Below are positions 36,930 to 46,641 of a stretch of 64,000 bases of DNA, piece by piece. The notes under the pieces are model-generated. The model ran no database searches and was not told the DNA's origin. It was given only the letters and a program-made list of their open reading frames with translations. This DNA is from Crossiella sp. SN42 (GTDB lineage: Bacteria; Actinomycetota; Actinomycetes; Mycobacteriales; Pseudonocardiaceae), in contig NZ_JAMHIV010000016.1 in the NCBI RefSeq assembly GCF_023897065.1, positions 62,001 to 126,000 of the forward strand, written 5' to 3'. Made by a program: the position numbers and the translations under genes. Positions within the stretch are counted from its first letter, which is position 1, and each line of letters opens with the position of its first letter.

Positions 36930-37865
36930 TTGCGAAAGTCGAACAGAGTCCTGCTGACCGCGCTGGCCGCGGTCAGCCTGCTGGTCACCGGCGCCCAGGT
37001 CACCGCCACCGCCGGGCCGACCGGCGCCAGTGACGCCGGCGAGCCGATCAACACCCACTGGGACCGCTCCGGACGGGTCCAGATCACCGTCTACGCGCGG
37101 ACCAGTCACGGGCAGCAGGTCTACCGCGACCACACCGTCACCCTGCCGGACCCGGACATGGTGGTCGTCGGCGGTGGCGCGCACGCCCCGATCCACGGCT
37201 GGGGCGCGATGCTGACCGCCTCCTACCCGACCGAGGACCGGCGCGGCTGGCGGGCCTCGTCCAAGGACCACCTCAAGGTGCAGCCGCACTCGCTGACCAC
37301 CTACGTGATCGGGATGAAGATCGCGGGCATGTCCGCGGCGCAGCTGCGCGAGCACGTCGCGGTCACCAGCAACCCCAGCGACTCGGCCCACCAAGCGGAA
37401 ACCCAGGTGGGCCCGCCGCGCACCGGCGGCCCGTGGGTGATGCTGGGCGGCGGCTTCAGGGTGGACTGGCACGGCGCGGGCAACCTGGCCACCGCCTCGT
37501 TCCCGGTCTCCGAGGTCGGCTGGAAGGTGCGGTCGAAGGACCACGTCACGGCCGACAAGGCCAGCGTCACCGGGTACGGGATGTACATCAAGCAGCACCT
37601 GCCGGTCGGCACGGTGGGGGGCATCAGGGTGCCCAGGCACGGTGGCCCGGCCGGGCACCCGCAGGCGGGCGCGGACGTCGGCGCCGACTACGCGCTCACC
37701 GGCGGCGGCGCCGAGGTGGACTACGGCAGCGGCTGGGGCAACATGCTGTGGCGGCTCCAGCCTTCCGCCGCCCCCGACCGCTCCTTCCACGCCGGGTCCA
37801 AGGACCACATCCACGACTCGCCCGCCAAGATCACCGCGTGGGCACTGGGCGTCCAGCTGTTCTGA
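36930..37865 (+). CDS. Secreted protein with three SKDH-type repeats
   Basis: 311 aa from a TTG at 36930, preceded by GAGGAAGG. Signal peptide about 1-29 (LRKSNRV, hydrophobic core, ATAGP). The mature chain contains three related units of about 55-60 residues. Each has a GGG turn, an aromatic-rich N or W stretch, a Gly-Trp or equivalent, then a (S/G)SKDH box, and ends in a hydrophobic strand with Y/W-x-x-G. The boxes are RASSKDHLKV, VRSKDHVTA and AGSKDHIHD. No family recognised; extracellular and probably beta-rich. Divergent from a LAL regulator. Confidence 0.82.
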   Translation: MRKSNRVLLTALAAVSLLVTGAQVTATAGPTGASDAGEPINTHWDRSGRVQITVYARTSHGQQVYRDHTVTLPDPDMVVVGGGAHAPIHGWGAMLTASYPTEDRRGWRASSKDHLKVQPHSLTTYVIGMKIAGMSAAQLREHVAVTSNPSDSAHQAETQVGPPRTGGPWVMLGGGFRVDWHGAGNLATASFPVSEVGWKVRSKDHVTADKASVTGYGMYIKQHLPVGTVGGIRVPRHGGPAGHPQAGADVGADYALTGGGAEVDYGSGWGNMLWRLQPSAAPDRSFHAGSKDHIHDSPAKITAWALGVQLF

Positions 37866-37872
37866 CCCCCGC

Positions 37873-40758
37873 TCACTCCGCGTTGGCGGCGCGCAGCACC
37901 TGCGCCGCCAACGCGGTGCGCGAGGGCGCTCCGGTCTTGGCCAGGATGTTGGACACGTGCGTGGTCACCGTGCGCTCGCTGAGCACCAGGCGTTCCGCGA
38001 TGGCCTTGTTGGACAAGCCCTGGCTGACCAGCTCGGCGATCTCGGTCTCCCGCACGGTCAGCTCGCCCGGCGAGACCCTCGGCGCGGACTTGGCCACCCG
38101 GCGGCCCTGTTTGCGTTGCAGCTTCACGGCTTGCTCGACCCAGCGGTGCGCGCCGCAGTCGGTGAACAGCACGATCGCCCGGTCCAGCTCGGCCAGCGCC
38201 TGGGCCCGCTCGCCCAGCTCGGCCAGCGCGGAGCCCAGGGTGAGCTGGGCCTTGCCCACGTTGAGCGGCATGCCGTCCTGGGCGAAGGCGGCCATGGCCG
38301 CGCGGGCGAGCTCGGCGGCCGTGGCGGCGTCCTTGCGGCCCAGCGACAACAGGGCCTCGGACAGCTTGGCGTGGCCGATGGAGCCGCGGACCAGCTCGTG
38401 CGCCAGCATCCGGCAGTGCGCCAGCGCCTGCTCCGCGTAGTCGAACTCGCCCAGGGCCACCGCGTGCCCGATCAGCTGCTCCAGCTGGAAGCTCGGCAGC
38501 TCCCACACCCGCCGCGACGGGTGGTCGTAGCCCAGCTCGGGGAAGTCCGCCACCAGGTCCACCGGCCTGCCCGCGACCCGGCGGGCCTCGGCCAGCTGGA
38601 ACACCGCGGGGCCGATGGAGCGCAGCTCGTGCTTGCGGGCGATCTCCACCACGTCCTCGGCCAGCCGCACCGCCCGGTCCAGGTCACCGCGGTCCACCGC
38701 CACCTCGCTGGTCAGCAGCAGGCTCAGCGCCAGCTCCAGCGGCTGGTCGACCAGGGTGGCCACCTCGATGGCCTCCTCGGCGAACTGCTCGGCCTCGGCC
38801 AGCTCGCCCAGCATGTACAGCGCGGTGGCCGCGCGCAGCTGGCTGCGCAGCACCGCCAGGTGGTGCCCGGTGCCCGCCACCGCGAGCACCCGCTTGGCCA
38901 GGCGCAGCGCGTCCTGGTAGCGGCCGAGGAACAGCCCGGCCCAGTGGCTGTGCTCCACCGCGAGCAGGTGCTCGGCCAGCTCGTCGTCGGTCAGCTGCTC
39001 GAACCCCGCGGTGGCCTCGTCCAGCAGCCCGGCCGCCGCCGGGATGTCCCTGGCCCGGAACCGGTTGTAGGCCAGCAGTCCGCTGGCGCTGGCCCGCAGG
39101 CCGCGCACCTGCGGCACCGGCGGTGTGCGGGTGACCGCGAGGGCGTGCTGCTCGGCCACCTCCTGGTTGCCCAGCGCGTGCTCGACGTAGGCCAGCTCGT
39201 GGTGCAGGGTGGCCGCGGTGACCGGGTCGGACTCGTCGATGGTGGCCAGCTCGGCGCGCAGCACCGGCGCGAGCGCCTGGAAGCGGCCCAGCCAGCGCTC
39301 CACCGTGGACCACAGCACCACTGCCCTGGTGTGCGCGGACGAGCCGCCCGGCGGACGGCCGCGGATGAGGCGGCGCAACACTTCCACGCCCTCCTCGGTG
39401 CGCCCGGCCGCGGTGAGCGTGCAGGCCAGCTCCAGTTGCAGGGCGAGCCGGTCCTCCACAGCCGAGGCCGGCACCAGGCCGAGTGCGGCGGCCAGCCAGC
39501 GGGCCGCGGTGGCCGGGGCCCGGAAGCGGACCCGGTTGGCCGCCTCCACCAGCACCCGCACCGCGGCGGTGTCGCCGGGCCGGGCGGTCAGCTCCAGGTG
39601 GCGGGCCAGGTCCTCGGGCACCGCGCCGCGCCGGGCCAGCACCTCGGCCAGCCTGCGGTGCGCGCCGTCCCGCCAGCTCAGCGGGGCCGCGTCGTAGACC
39701 AGGTGGCGCAGCAGCGGGTGCCGGAACTCCACCGCGCGGGTGCCGGTGCCGCCGCGGAAGACGTCCGCGGCCAGCGCCTCGTCCAGCGCGGCCCGCACCT
39801 GGACCACCGGCAGCACCGCGGTGACCGCGACCAGCTCGGCGTCCACCGGCTCGCCGGCGACCGCGGCGGCCCGCACCACCAGGCGGGTCACCGGGGTCAG
39901 TCTGTCCACTTCGGACAGCAGCGCGGCGCGCACGTGCGCGGGCAGCTCCTCGGTCAGCTCGGCGGGATTGTGCTGCCAGACCGCGGGATCGGCCGAGGCG
40001 GCCAGCGCCTGCAGGTAGAACGGGTTGCCCCGGCTGGCCCGGTGCAGCCCGGCCGCCCTGGCCCGGCCGGTGTCCGGCCCGAGCAGCTCGGCGGTGGCCT
40101 CCTCGCTCAGCGGACCGAGCTCCAGCCGGTGCCCGCGGCCGTCGCTCATCGCGCGGGCCAGCACGGTGTGCCCGGCCACCGACAGCTGCCGGGGCCGGTG
40201 CGCGACCACGAAGGTCAGCCTGCCCCGGCCCGGCCTGCGCACCAGGTGGTCCAGCAGCTCCAGCGAGGCCACGTCGGCCCAGTGCAGGTCGTCCAGCACG
40301 ACCACCAGCCCGGCCCGGCCGACCACCGCCTCCAGCGCGGCCCGCACCGCGCGGTGCAGCACGTGCCGCTCCGCGCCGAGGTGGTCGCCGACGTCCCCGG
40401 CCGCCACGCCGAAGGCGGGGAACACCGCGGCGCAACGGGCCACCGCGACCGCGCTCAGCCGCTCGTACCAGGCGGGGCCGAGCGCGGCGAAGTGGTCGTC
40501 CAGCGCGTCGGCGAAGACCCCGAACGGCCGGTCGGTCTCGAACTCGCTGGCCCGGCCTGCCAGCACTTCCTGGCCCTTGTCCCGGGCGGCCGCGGCCAGC
40601 TCGGCGAGCAGCCTGCTCTTGCCGATGCCGGGCTCGCCCGCGATCTGCACGAACCGGAACCCCGGCGCGGGCGGACCGTCCACAATGGACACCAGCTCGG
40701 CCAGCTCCGCGGCACGGCCGACGAACCGCGTCCCGCCCGGCTGCGAACGGACCTGCAC
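37873..40758 (-). CDS. LAL-type LuxR regulator, second paralog
   Basis: 961 aa from the GTG at 40758, preceded by GGGGGAAG; the frame is open 13 codons further. ATPase domain: GRAAELAEL, Walker A GEPGIGKSRLL near 42-50, Walker B GLVVVLDDLHWAD. TPR-like middle from about 430. C-terminal HTH (LTVRETEIAELVSQGLSNKAIA then SERTVTTHVSNILAKTG). Longer than its neighbour paralog at 34275-36779 in the ATPase region. Divergent from the secreted protein gene at 41002, with a near-palindrome between them. Probably a positive regulator of that gene. Confidence 0.92.
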   Translation of the reverse strand: MQVRSQPGGTRFVGRAAELAELVSIVDGPPAPGFRFVQIAGEPGIGKSRLLAELAAAARDKGQEVLAGRASEFETDRPFGVFADALDDHFAALGPAWYERLSAVAVARCAAVFPAFGVAAGDVGDHLGAERHVLHRAVRAALEAVVGRAGLVVVLDDLHWADVASLELLDHLVRRPGRGRLTFVVAHRPRQLSVAGHTVLARAMSDGRGHRLELGPLSEEATAELLGPDTGRARAAGLHRASRGNPFYLQALAASADPAVWQHNPAELTEELPAHVRAALLSEVDRLTPVTRLVVRAAAVAGEPVDAELVAVTAVLPVVQVRAALDEALAADVFRGGTGTRAVEFRHPLLRHLVYDAAPLSWRDGAHRRLAEVLARRGAVPEDLARHLELTARPGDTAAVRVLVEAANRVRFRAPATAARWLAAALGLVPASAVEDRLALQLELACTLTAAGRTEEGVEVLRRLIRGRPPGGSSAHTRAVVLWSTVERWLGRFQALAPVLRAELATIDESDPVTAATLHHELAYVEHALGNQEVAEQHALAVTRTPPVPQVRGLRASASGLLAYNRFRARDIPAAAGLLDEATAGFEQLTDDELAEHLLAVEHSHWAGLFLGRYQDALRLAKRVLAVAGTGHHLAVLRSQLRAATALYMLGELAEAEQFAEEAIEVATLVDQPLELALSLLLTSEVAVDRGDLDRAVRLAEDVVEIARKHELRSIGPAVFQLAEARRVAGRPVDLVADFPELGYDHPSRRVWELPSFQLEQLIGHAVALGEFDYAEQALAHCRMLAHELVRGSIGHAKLSEALLSLGRKDAATAAELARAAMAAFAQDGMPLNVGKAQLTLGSALAELGERAQALAELDRAIVLFTDCGAHRWVEQAVKLQRKQGRRVAKSAPRVSPGELTVRETEIAELVSQGLSNKAIAERLVLSERTVTTHVSNILAKTGAPSRTALAAQVLRAANAE

Positions 40759-40806
40759 AGCTTCCCCCCGGTGCTCACGACCCGGTGACCCCAACACAGC
40801 ACCGTA

Positions 40807-40824
40807 CTGGTGCGGCCGTACCAG
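40807..40824. promoter_or_regulatory. Near-palindrome between LAL gene and secreted protein gene
   Basis: CTGGTGCGGCCGTACCAG is 18 bp and symmetric at 16 positions. It is placed 50 bp upstream of the LAL start and about 180 bp upstream of the secreted gene. A plausible operator, binder unproven. Confidence 0.35.
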
Positions 40825-41001
40825 TCACCACTGGCTCAGCTTCCTCTATCCCAGAGTGCCCGTTCGGGCGTACCCGGGGGAAACCGATGGGGCCGAACCG
40901 GGGCCCGCGGCGACGGGTACGTACTTCTGCCGAAGCACCCGGCACGCGACCGGGGATTCGCTGTACGGGCAAGCCGCACACCGAGCAAGGGGGAAACACC
41001 C

Positions 41002-41517
41002 ATGCGAGTCCTGCCCAAGCTGACCGCGCTGACCGCCGTCGCCGCCGCACTGGTCGTGGCGCCGGCCGCGATCGCCGGCCCCACACCGACCCCGGCCAAG
41101 TCGATCACCCTGGACGCGGCCTCCTTCAGCGGTCAGCTGCCCGCGCCGGGCGCCACCCTGACCAGGGCCACCGTCTTCTTCCACACCAACGACGAGGACA
41201 AGGACCACGACACCCACATCACGGTGACCGCCTTCGACCGCAACGGCACCACCGCGGCCAGGGTGGCCAACGCCTTCGGCGACTTCGACGACCACAGCGA
41301 CAACGGCCCGTTCGGCATGTACATCCACAACCCGAGCCGCTGGGAGCTGTTGCAGGGCGGCAACCTGCACCTGCGCATCGACCCCAACGGCAACGACACC
41401 TGGCGGTTCAACTTCCGGGTGGACCTGCAGTTCTCCGACGGCAGCCAGCTCTCCTCCTGGGGCGACCGGCTCCAGCTGAGCCAGAGCGACCGCGCCCGCA
41501 ACTTCCCGATCTCCTGA
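41002..41517 (+). CDS. Secreted beta-rich protein, unknown function
   Basis: 171 aa; AAGGGGGAAA precedes the ATG. Signal peptide about 1-25 (MRVLPKLTAL...AIA). The mature part alternates short strands: ATVFFHTNDEDKDHDTHITV, GDFDDHSDNGPFGMYI, LHLRIDPNGNDTWRFNFRVD. Its Asp-rich loops could bind Ca2+. The strand pattern suggests a beta sandwich similar to PLAT/C2-like secreted domains; no family is confidently recognised. It is the divergent partner of the second LAL regulator. Confidence 0.8.
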   Translation: MRVLPKLTALTAVAAALVVAPAAIAGPTPTPAKSITLDAASFSGQLPAPGATLTRATVFFHTNDEDKDHDTHITVTAFDRNGTTAARVANAFGDFDDHSDNGPFGMYIHNPSRWELLQGGNLHLRIDPNGNDTWRFNFRVDLQFSDGSQLSSWGDRLQLSQSDRARNFPIS

Positions 41518-41518
41518 G

Positions 41519-42700
41519 TCAGGCGGGCCGCATGCCGTCGAGCACCTGCTGGCGGTAGGGCCGCATCGCCCGCGCGCTGTTCCAGCCGACCGCGCCGGTC
41601 ACCCGACCGGCGCGGCGGTACAGCGCGACGAACTTGCGCGACTCGAGATCGCCCTCGACCACCTCGACCTCGTCCTGCGCGCCCGGCATGCCGAAGCCCT
41701 GGATCTTCAGGTCGTACTGGTCGGTCCAGAAGTACGGCAGCGGCTGGTAGGGCTCGGCGCTGCCGGTGCCGGCGAGCAGGTTCTTCGCCACCGCGAGGGC
41801 CTGCTCGGTGGCGTTGGTGCGGTGCTCCAGCCGGACCTGCTCGCCCAGGCCCAGGTGCAGCCAGCTGGCCACATCGCCCGCGGCGTACACCCCCGGCGCG
41901 GCCTGGCAGGTGGCGTCGCACTCCACGCCTGCGGTGCCCGCGGCCAGTCCGCTGCCCTGCAACCAGCCCACCGCGGGGGTGGCGCCGATGCCCAGCACCA
42001 CCACGTCGGCGGGCAGCTTGGTGCCGTCGTCGAGCAGCACCGCGGTGACCCGGCCCAGCGAACCGGCCAGGCTGGCCACCCCGACCCCGGTGCGCACCGG
42101 CACCCCGTGGTCGGCGTGCACCTGGGTGATCATGCCGCCGATCCTGGTGCCCAGCACCCGTTCCATCGGCGCGGCCAGCGGTTCCACGATGGTCACCTCG
42201 GCGCCGAGCTTGCGCGCGGTGGCGGCCACCTCGCAGCCGATCAGCCCGGCGCCGACCACGACCACCCTCGGCCCGGCCAGCAGTTCGGCCCGCAGCGCCA
42301 GGGCGTCGTCCAGGGTGCGCAGCACGTGCACCCCGGCCAGCTCCTGCGCGCCGGGCAGCGAGCGGGCGGTGACGCCGGTGGCGATCACCAGCCCGTCGTA
42401 GCCCAGCTTGCCGCCGTCGGCCAGCTCGACCCGCCGCTGCGCGAGGTCCAGGCCGGTGGCGGCGTTGCCCAGCACCAGTTCCACGTCCAGGCCGTCGAGG
42501 TGGTCCTCACCCCGCAGCCGGGCGCGCTCCGGCGCCCAGTCCCCGGCGAGGACCTGCTTGGACAGCGGCGGCCGGTCGTACGGCAGGTGCGGCTCCGCGC
42601 CGACCAGCGTGACCTTGCCCTCGAACCCGCCCCTGCGCAGGGCCTCCACCGTGGTCAACCCAGCGGCCGAGGCACCGACCACGACGACCTGACGCAACAC
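41519..42700 (-). CDS. FAD-dependent ferredoxin reductase
   Basis: 393 aa from a GTG at 42700. Two Rossmann motifs: VVVGASAAGL (FAD, N-terminus) and VVVGAGLIGCE (NADH, near 150). CxxC-free, with the second FAD motif GVYAAGDVA and a C-terminal reductase domain (YFWTDQYDLKIQGFG). This is the rhodocoxin/putidaredoxin-reductase class that passes electrons from NADH to a small ferredoxin. It is the third gene of the P450-ferredoxin-reductase set; the ferredoxin stop is 5 bp upstream, so the genes are transcribed together. Confidence 0.93.
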   Translation of the reverse strand: MLRQVVVVGASAAGLTTVEALRRGGFEGKVTLVGAEPHLPYDRPPLSKQVLAGDWAPERARLRGEDHLDGLDVELVLGNAATGLDLAQRRVELADGGKLGYDGLVIATGVTARSLPGAQELAGVHVLRTLDDALALRAELLAGPRVVVVGAGLIGCEVAATARKLGAEVTIVEPLAAPMERVLGTRIGGMITQVHADHGVPVRTGVGVASLAGSLGRVTAVLLDDGTKLPADVVVLGIGATPAVGWLQGSGLAAGTAGVECDATCQAAPGVYAAGDVASWLHLGLGEQVRLEHRTNATEQALAVAKNLLAGTGSAEPYQPLPYFWTDQYDLKIQGFGMPGAQDEVEVVEGDLESRKFVALYRRAGRVTGAVGWNSARAMRPYRQQVLDGMRPA

Positions 42701-42705
42701 CGTGT

Positions 42706-42900
42706 CTACTCCACTACTGAGATCGCGGCCGCGGGACAGCGGCTGACCGCATCATCCACCAGCGGGCGCTGGGATTCATCGGGAGCCGGGTTCAGCAGCG
42801 TCACGATGCCGTCCTCCTCCCGCTGGTCGAACACCTCCGGCGCGGCCAGCGCGCAGTTCCCCGCGCCGCAGCAGCGGTCCTCATCGATCAGCACCTTCAT
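42706..42900 (-). CDS. 3Fe-4S/4Fe-4S-type small ferredoxin
   Basis: 64 aa from the ATG at 42900, with AGGAGGGTT upstream. Cys pattern DRCCGAGNC near 9-16 and CPAAAI near 55, as in the 3Fe-4S ferredoxins that serve actinobacterial CYP105 enzymes. It lies 14 bp after the P450 stop and 5 bp before the reductase, so it is the direct electron carrier between them. Confidence 0.93.
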   Translation of the reverse strand: MKVLIDEDRCCGAGNCALAAPEVFDQREEDGIVTLLNPAPDESQRPLVDDAVSRCPAAAISVVE

Positions 42901-42914
42901 CGCGGCAACCCTCC

Positions 42915-44117
42915 TCACCAGCGCACGGGCAGCTTGTGCACGCCGTAGATGGCCATGTCGGTGCGGAAGGGCACCTCCGAGATCGGCGTGGCCAGCTCCA
43001 GGGTCGGGAACCGGGAAAACAGCGTGCTGAACACCACTCGCAGCTCCATCCTGGCCAGCTGCTGGCCGAGGCACTGGTGCGGGCCGAAGCCGAAGGACAG
43101 GTGCGCCACCGGCTGCCGGGTGATGTCCAGCCGGTCGGCTTCCGGCAGCAGCGCGGGGTCGAAGTTGGCCGCGACCACGCTCAGCGCGACCAGCTCGCCC
43201 TTCTTGATCAGCTGCCCGCCGATCTCCACGTCCTCCAGCGCGGTCCGCTGCAGGGCCAGGTGGATGATGGTCAGGTAGCGGAGCAGCTCCTCCACCGCCC
43301 GGTCCGCCAGCTCGGGCTGCTCGCGCAGCAGGGCCAGCTGGTCCGGGTTCTCCAGCAGCACCGCGGTGCTCAGCCCGATCATGTTCGCGGTGGTCTCGTG
43401 CCCGGCGACCAGCAGCAGGAAGGCGAAGCTGACCAGCACCTCGTCATCGAGCAGCTCGTCACCGGCGTCGGCGCGGGCGATCAGGTCGGAGAGCAGGTCC
43501 TCACCGGGGTCCAGCCGCTTGGTCTTGACCAGCGCGCCCAGGTAGCGGTCGAACTCGTTCACCGCGGCCTGCCGCCGCTCGAAGCTGATGTCCAGCCGGA
43601 GCAGGTCCGCGGTGACCGACTGGAAGTGCTCGCGGTCGGCGTAGGGCACGCCGAGCAGCTCGCAGATCACCAGCGAGGGCACCGGCAGCGCCAGCGCCTC
43701 CACCAGGTCGACCACGCCGCCCTTGGCCTCCATCGCGTCCAGGTGCTCGTCCACGATCTGCTGGATCCTCGGCCGCAGGTGCTGCATCCGGCGGACGGTG
43801 AACTCCCTGGTGAGCAGCTTGCGGTAGGCCGGGTGCTCCGGCGCGTCCATGCTCAGCAGCATGCCCCGGCGCGGCGGCGGGCTGTCCTGCTTCTGCGGCG
43901 AGAAGACGAACCTGCGGTTCTTGACGGTGAAGCGCGGATCGGTGAGCACCGCCCGGATGTCGGCGTGCCTGGTCACCAGCCAGCCCTGGTCACCGCTGGG
44001 AAAGGACACCCGGGTGATCGGCTGCTCGCCGTCGCGCACCTCGCCGATCTCCTGGGGCGGGTGGAACGGACACTGCCGCTGGGTGGGGTAGGCCGGGGCG
44101 GACATGGTCTCGGTCAT
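42915..44117 (-). CDS. Cytochrome P450, CYP105-like
   Basis: 400 aa from the ATG at 44117 (GAGGAGGGC ribosome site). I-helix LLVAGHETTANM, ExxR (EELLR), heme loop FGFGPHQCLGQQLAR with Cys349. The N-terminus (APAYPTQRQCPFHPP) and overall length match the CYP105 group of Streptomyces-type monooxygenases acting on macrolides, steroids or xenobiotics. Substrate unknown. A complete redox chain follows (ferredoxin, reductase). A two-component system lies immediately upstream on the same strand (53 bp from the kinase stop), suggesting signal-linked expression. Confidence 0.94.
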   Translation of the reverse strand: MTETMSAPAYPTQRQCPFHPPQEIGEVRDGEQPITRVSFPSGDQGWLVTRHADIRAVLTDPRFTVKNRRFVFSPQKQDSPPPRRGMLLSMDAPEHPAYRKLLTREFTVRRMQHLRPRIQQIVDEHLDAMEAKGGVVDLVEALALPVPSLVICELLGVPYADREHFQSVTADLLRLDISFERRQAAVNEFDRYLGALVKTKRLDPGEDLLSDLIARADAGDELLDDEVLVSFAFLLLVAGHETTANMIGLSTAVLLENPDQLALLREQPELADRAVEELLRYLTIIHLALQRTALEDVEIGGQLIKKGELVALSVVAANFDPALLPEADRLDITRQPVAHLSFGFGPHQCLGQQLARMELRVVFSTLFSRFPTLELATPISEVPFRTDMAIYGVHKLPVRW

Positions 44118-44170
44118 CGCGGAGCCCTCCTCGTGGGAACGACTCCAGGTCACCAGTGCCACCTGCCGGT

Positions 44171-45619
44171 TCACCGAATGTCACCTGACAGTTTGCTGAC
44201 GTCGTGCGCGCCGCGCGGAATGACCACGGTGAACGCCGCTCCCTGACCCGGCTGCGAGTCCACCCAGACCGACCCGCCGTGCGCCTCGCTGATCGCCCGC
44301 ACGATGCTCAGCCCCAGCCCCGCGCCGCCCCTGCCGCGCGAGGAGTCGCCCCGGTAGAACCGCTCGAACACCCGCCCCAACTGGTCGGGCGAGAGCCCCG
44401 GCCCCTCGTCCGCGACCACCACGCCGACCCCCTTGTCGCCGACCGCGCGCACCGAGACGTGCACCGGTGACCCGGCCGGGGTGTGCTGCAGGGCGTTGCC
44501 GAGCAGGTTGCGCAGCACCTGGCGCAGCCGGTTGGCGTCCCCGCGTACCACCGCGTCGATGGTGCTGATCACCAGGTTGATCTCGCGTTCCGGGTCCACC
44601 ACCCGCGCGTCGGCCACCGCGTCCGCGGCCAGCGCGGCCAGGTCCACCGGCTCGGCCAGCAGCGGACGGCCCTGGTCCAGGCGGGCCAGCAGCAGCAGCT
44701 CCTCGACCAGGGAGTGCATCCGGGTGGCCTCGTCCTCGATCCGGGTCATGGCCAGCTCCACCACCTGCGGATCGTCCACGCCCTGGAGGTAGAGGTCGGC
44801 CCAGCCGCGGATGGTGGTCAGCGGGGTGCGCAGCTCGTGCGAGGCGTCCGCGACGAAGCTGCGCAGCCGTTCCTCGGAGCGCTGCCTGGCGTCGAAGGCC
44901 AGGTTCACCGCGTGCGCGAGCTGGTCCACCTCGGTGTTGCCGCCGGTCACCCCGATCCGCCTGGTGTGATCGCCGGCGGCGATGGCGGTGGCGTTGGCGG
45001 CCATGTCCCGCAACGGTTTCAGCCCGACCCACAGCACGCACAGGGACAGCAGCGCGATACCGCCGACGGTGACCAGGGTGGCGATGATGCCGTACCCGGC
45101 CAGCCCGGCCAGCGTCTCGTGATCCGGGCGCAGCGAGGTGGCGGCCACGATGGTGTGCGCCGAGCGGCCGTCCGGCGTGCTCAGCGGCTGCGTCAGCCCG
45201 ATGACCAGCGCCCGGTACTCCAGCTCGGGATCCCCCTTGCTGCGCACGGTCTGCGGTTCGCCACCGGGGCTGCGACGCTGCTCGTCGGTGAGCTCCGGCG
45301 GCGCCTCCTCCCGCCCGCCCGGCCGCGCCACCGGCACCTGCTCGATCACCCGGCCGTCGCCGTCGACCAGGGCGAAGTAGCTGCCGCTGGGGCTGAGCGC
45401 GCGCATCGCCTCGATGGCCTCGGCGGTCAGCTCCCGGTGATCGGAGTTGACCTGCTTGACCCGCACCTCCACCACCCGCAGCGACTGGTCCACGCGAACC
45501 TGGAGGTAGTGCTGGAGCCCGAGGTAGGCGGCCGCGTCCACCACCACCACACCGGCGCTGGCCAGCAGGATGGTGCCGGCCAGCAACCGCCCGCGCAGCG
45601 AGGCGAACCGCCAGGCCAC
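44171..45619 (-). CDS. Sensor histidine kinase
   Basis: 482 aa from the GTG at 45619. Two transmembrane helices (about 12-32 and 178-200) flank an extracytoplasmic domain; then HAMP, HisKA with phospho-acceptor FVADASHELRTPLT, and HATPase with NLLGNALQHTP, DEGPGLS, GAGLGLSIV. Classic OmpR-partner kinase of the TrcS/MprB-like type. Its start is 4 bp after the response regulator stop. Confidence 0.94.
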   Translation of the reverse strand: MAWRFASLRGRLLAGTILLASAGVVVVDAAAYLGLQHYLQVRVDQSLRVVEVRVKQVNSDHRELTAEAIEAMRALSPSGSYFALVDGDGRVIEQVPVARPGGREEAPPELTDEQRRSPGGEPQTVRSKGDPELEYRALVIGLTQPLSTPDGRSAHTIVAATSLRPDHETLAGLAGYGIIATLVTVGGIALLSLCVLWVGLKPLRDMAANATAIAAGDHTRRIGVTGGNTEVDQLAHAVNLAFDARQRSEERLRSFVADASHELRTPLTTIRGWADLYLQGVDDPQVVELAMTRIEDEATRMHSLVEELLLLARLDQGRPLLAEPVDLAALAADAVADARVVDPEREINLVISTIDAVVRGDANRLRQVLRNLLGNALQHTPAGSPVHVSVRAVGDKGVGVVVADEGPGLSPDQLGRVFERFYRGDSSRGRGGAGLGLSIVRAISEAHGGSVWVDSQPGQGAAFTVVIPRGAHDVSKLSGDIR

Positions 45620-45623
45620 CGGG

Positions 45624-46337
<714 letters not shown>

Positions 46338-46641
46338 CTCCCCGCCACCGCTTCCCGTCGTCGGCACCTGCCCAGGCTGCCACGACAACCGATCACCCTG
46401 ACGCCCGACAGACCGTAGCCTGACCGTTTCCTGACGACCGGGAACCGCACTTCCCCGCCCCATGAGAAGAACAGCCGCCGCCCGCTCATCCCGGACACCA
46501 CCCGGGGCACCATGACTGTCCTACCAGTCAGCTGAACACGTTCTACTCCGGGCCGGAGAACTTCCTTCTTTTGGCAGAACACGACCCACCACAGAAACTA
46601 TAACCTGTTTCACATTGGCTCCGACCCACTGGAGGGCGGCG
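46338..46641. promoter_or_regulatory. Divergent region between response regulator and KstD
   Basis: 304 bp between divergent starts, somewhat lower in GC near 46500-46610, with no gene. GGAGGGCGGCG just before 46642 is the KstD ribosome site. No clear palindrome seen. Confidence 0.4.

Noticed and set aside
37642-40788. 1048-codon plus-strand frame antisense to the second LAL gene
   Set aside because: Shadow frame with compositionally biased protein (many His, Gln, Arg); no start signal.
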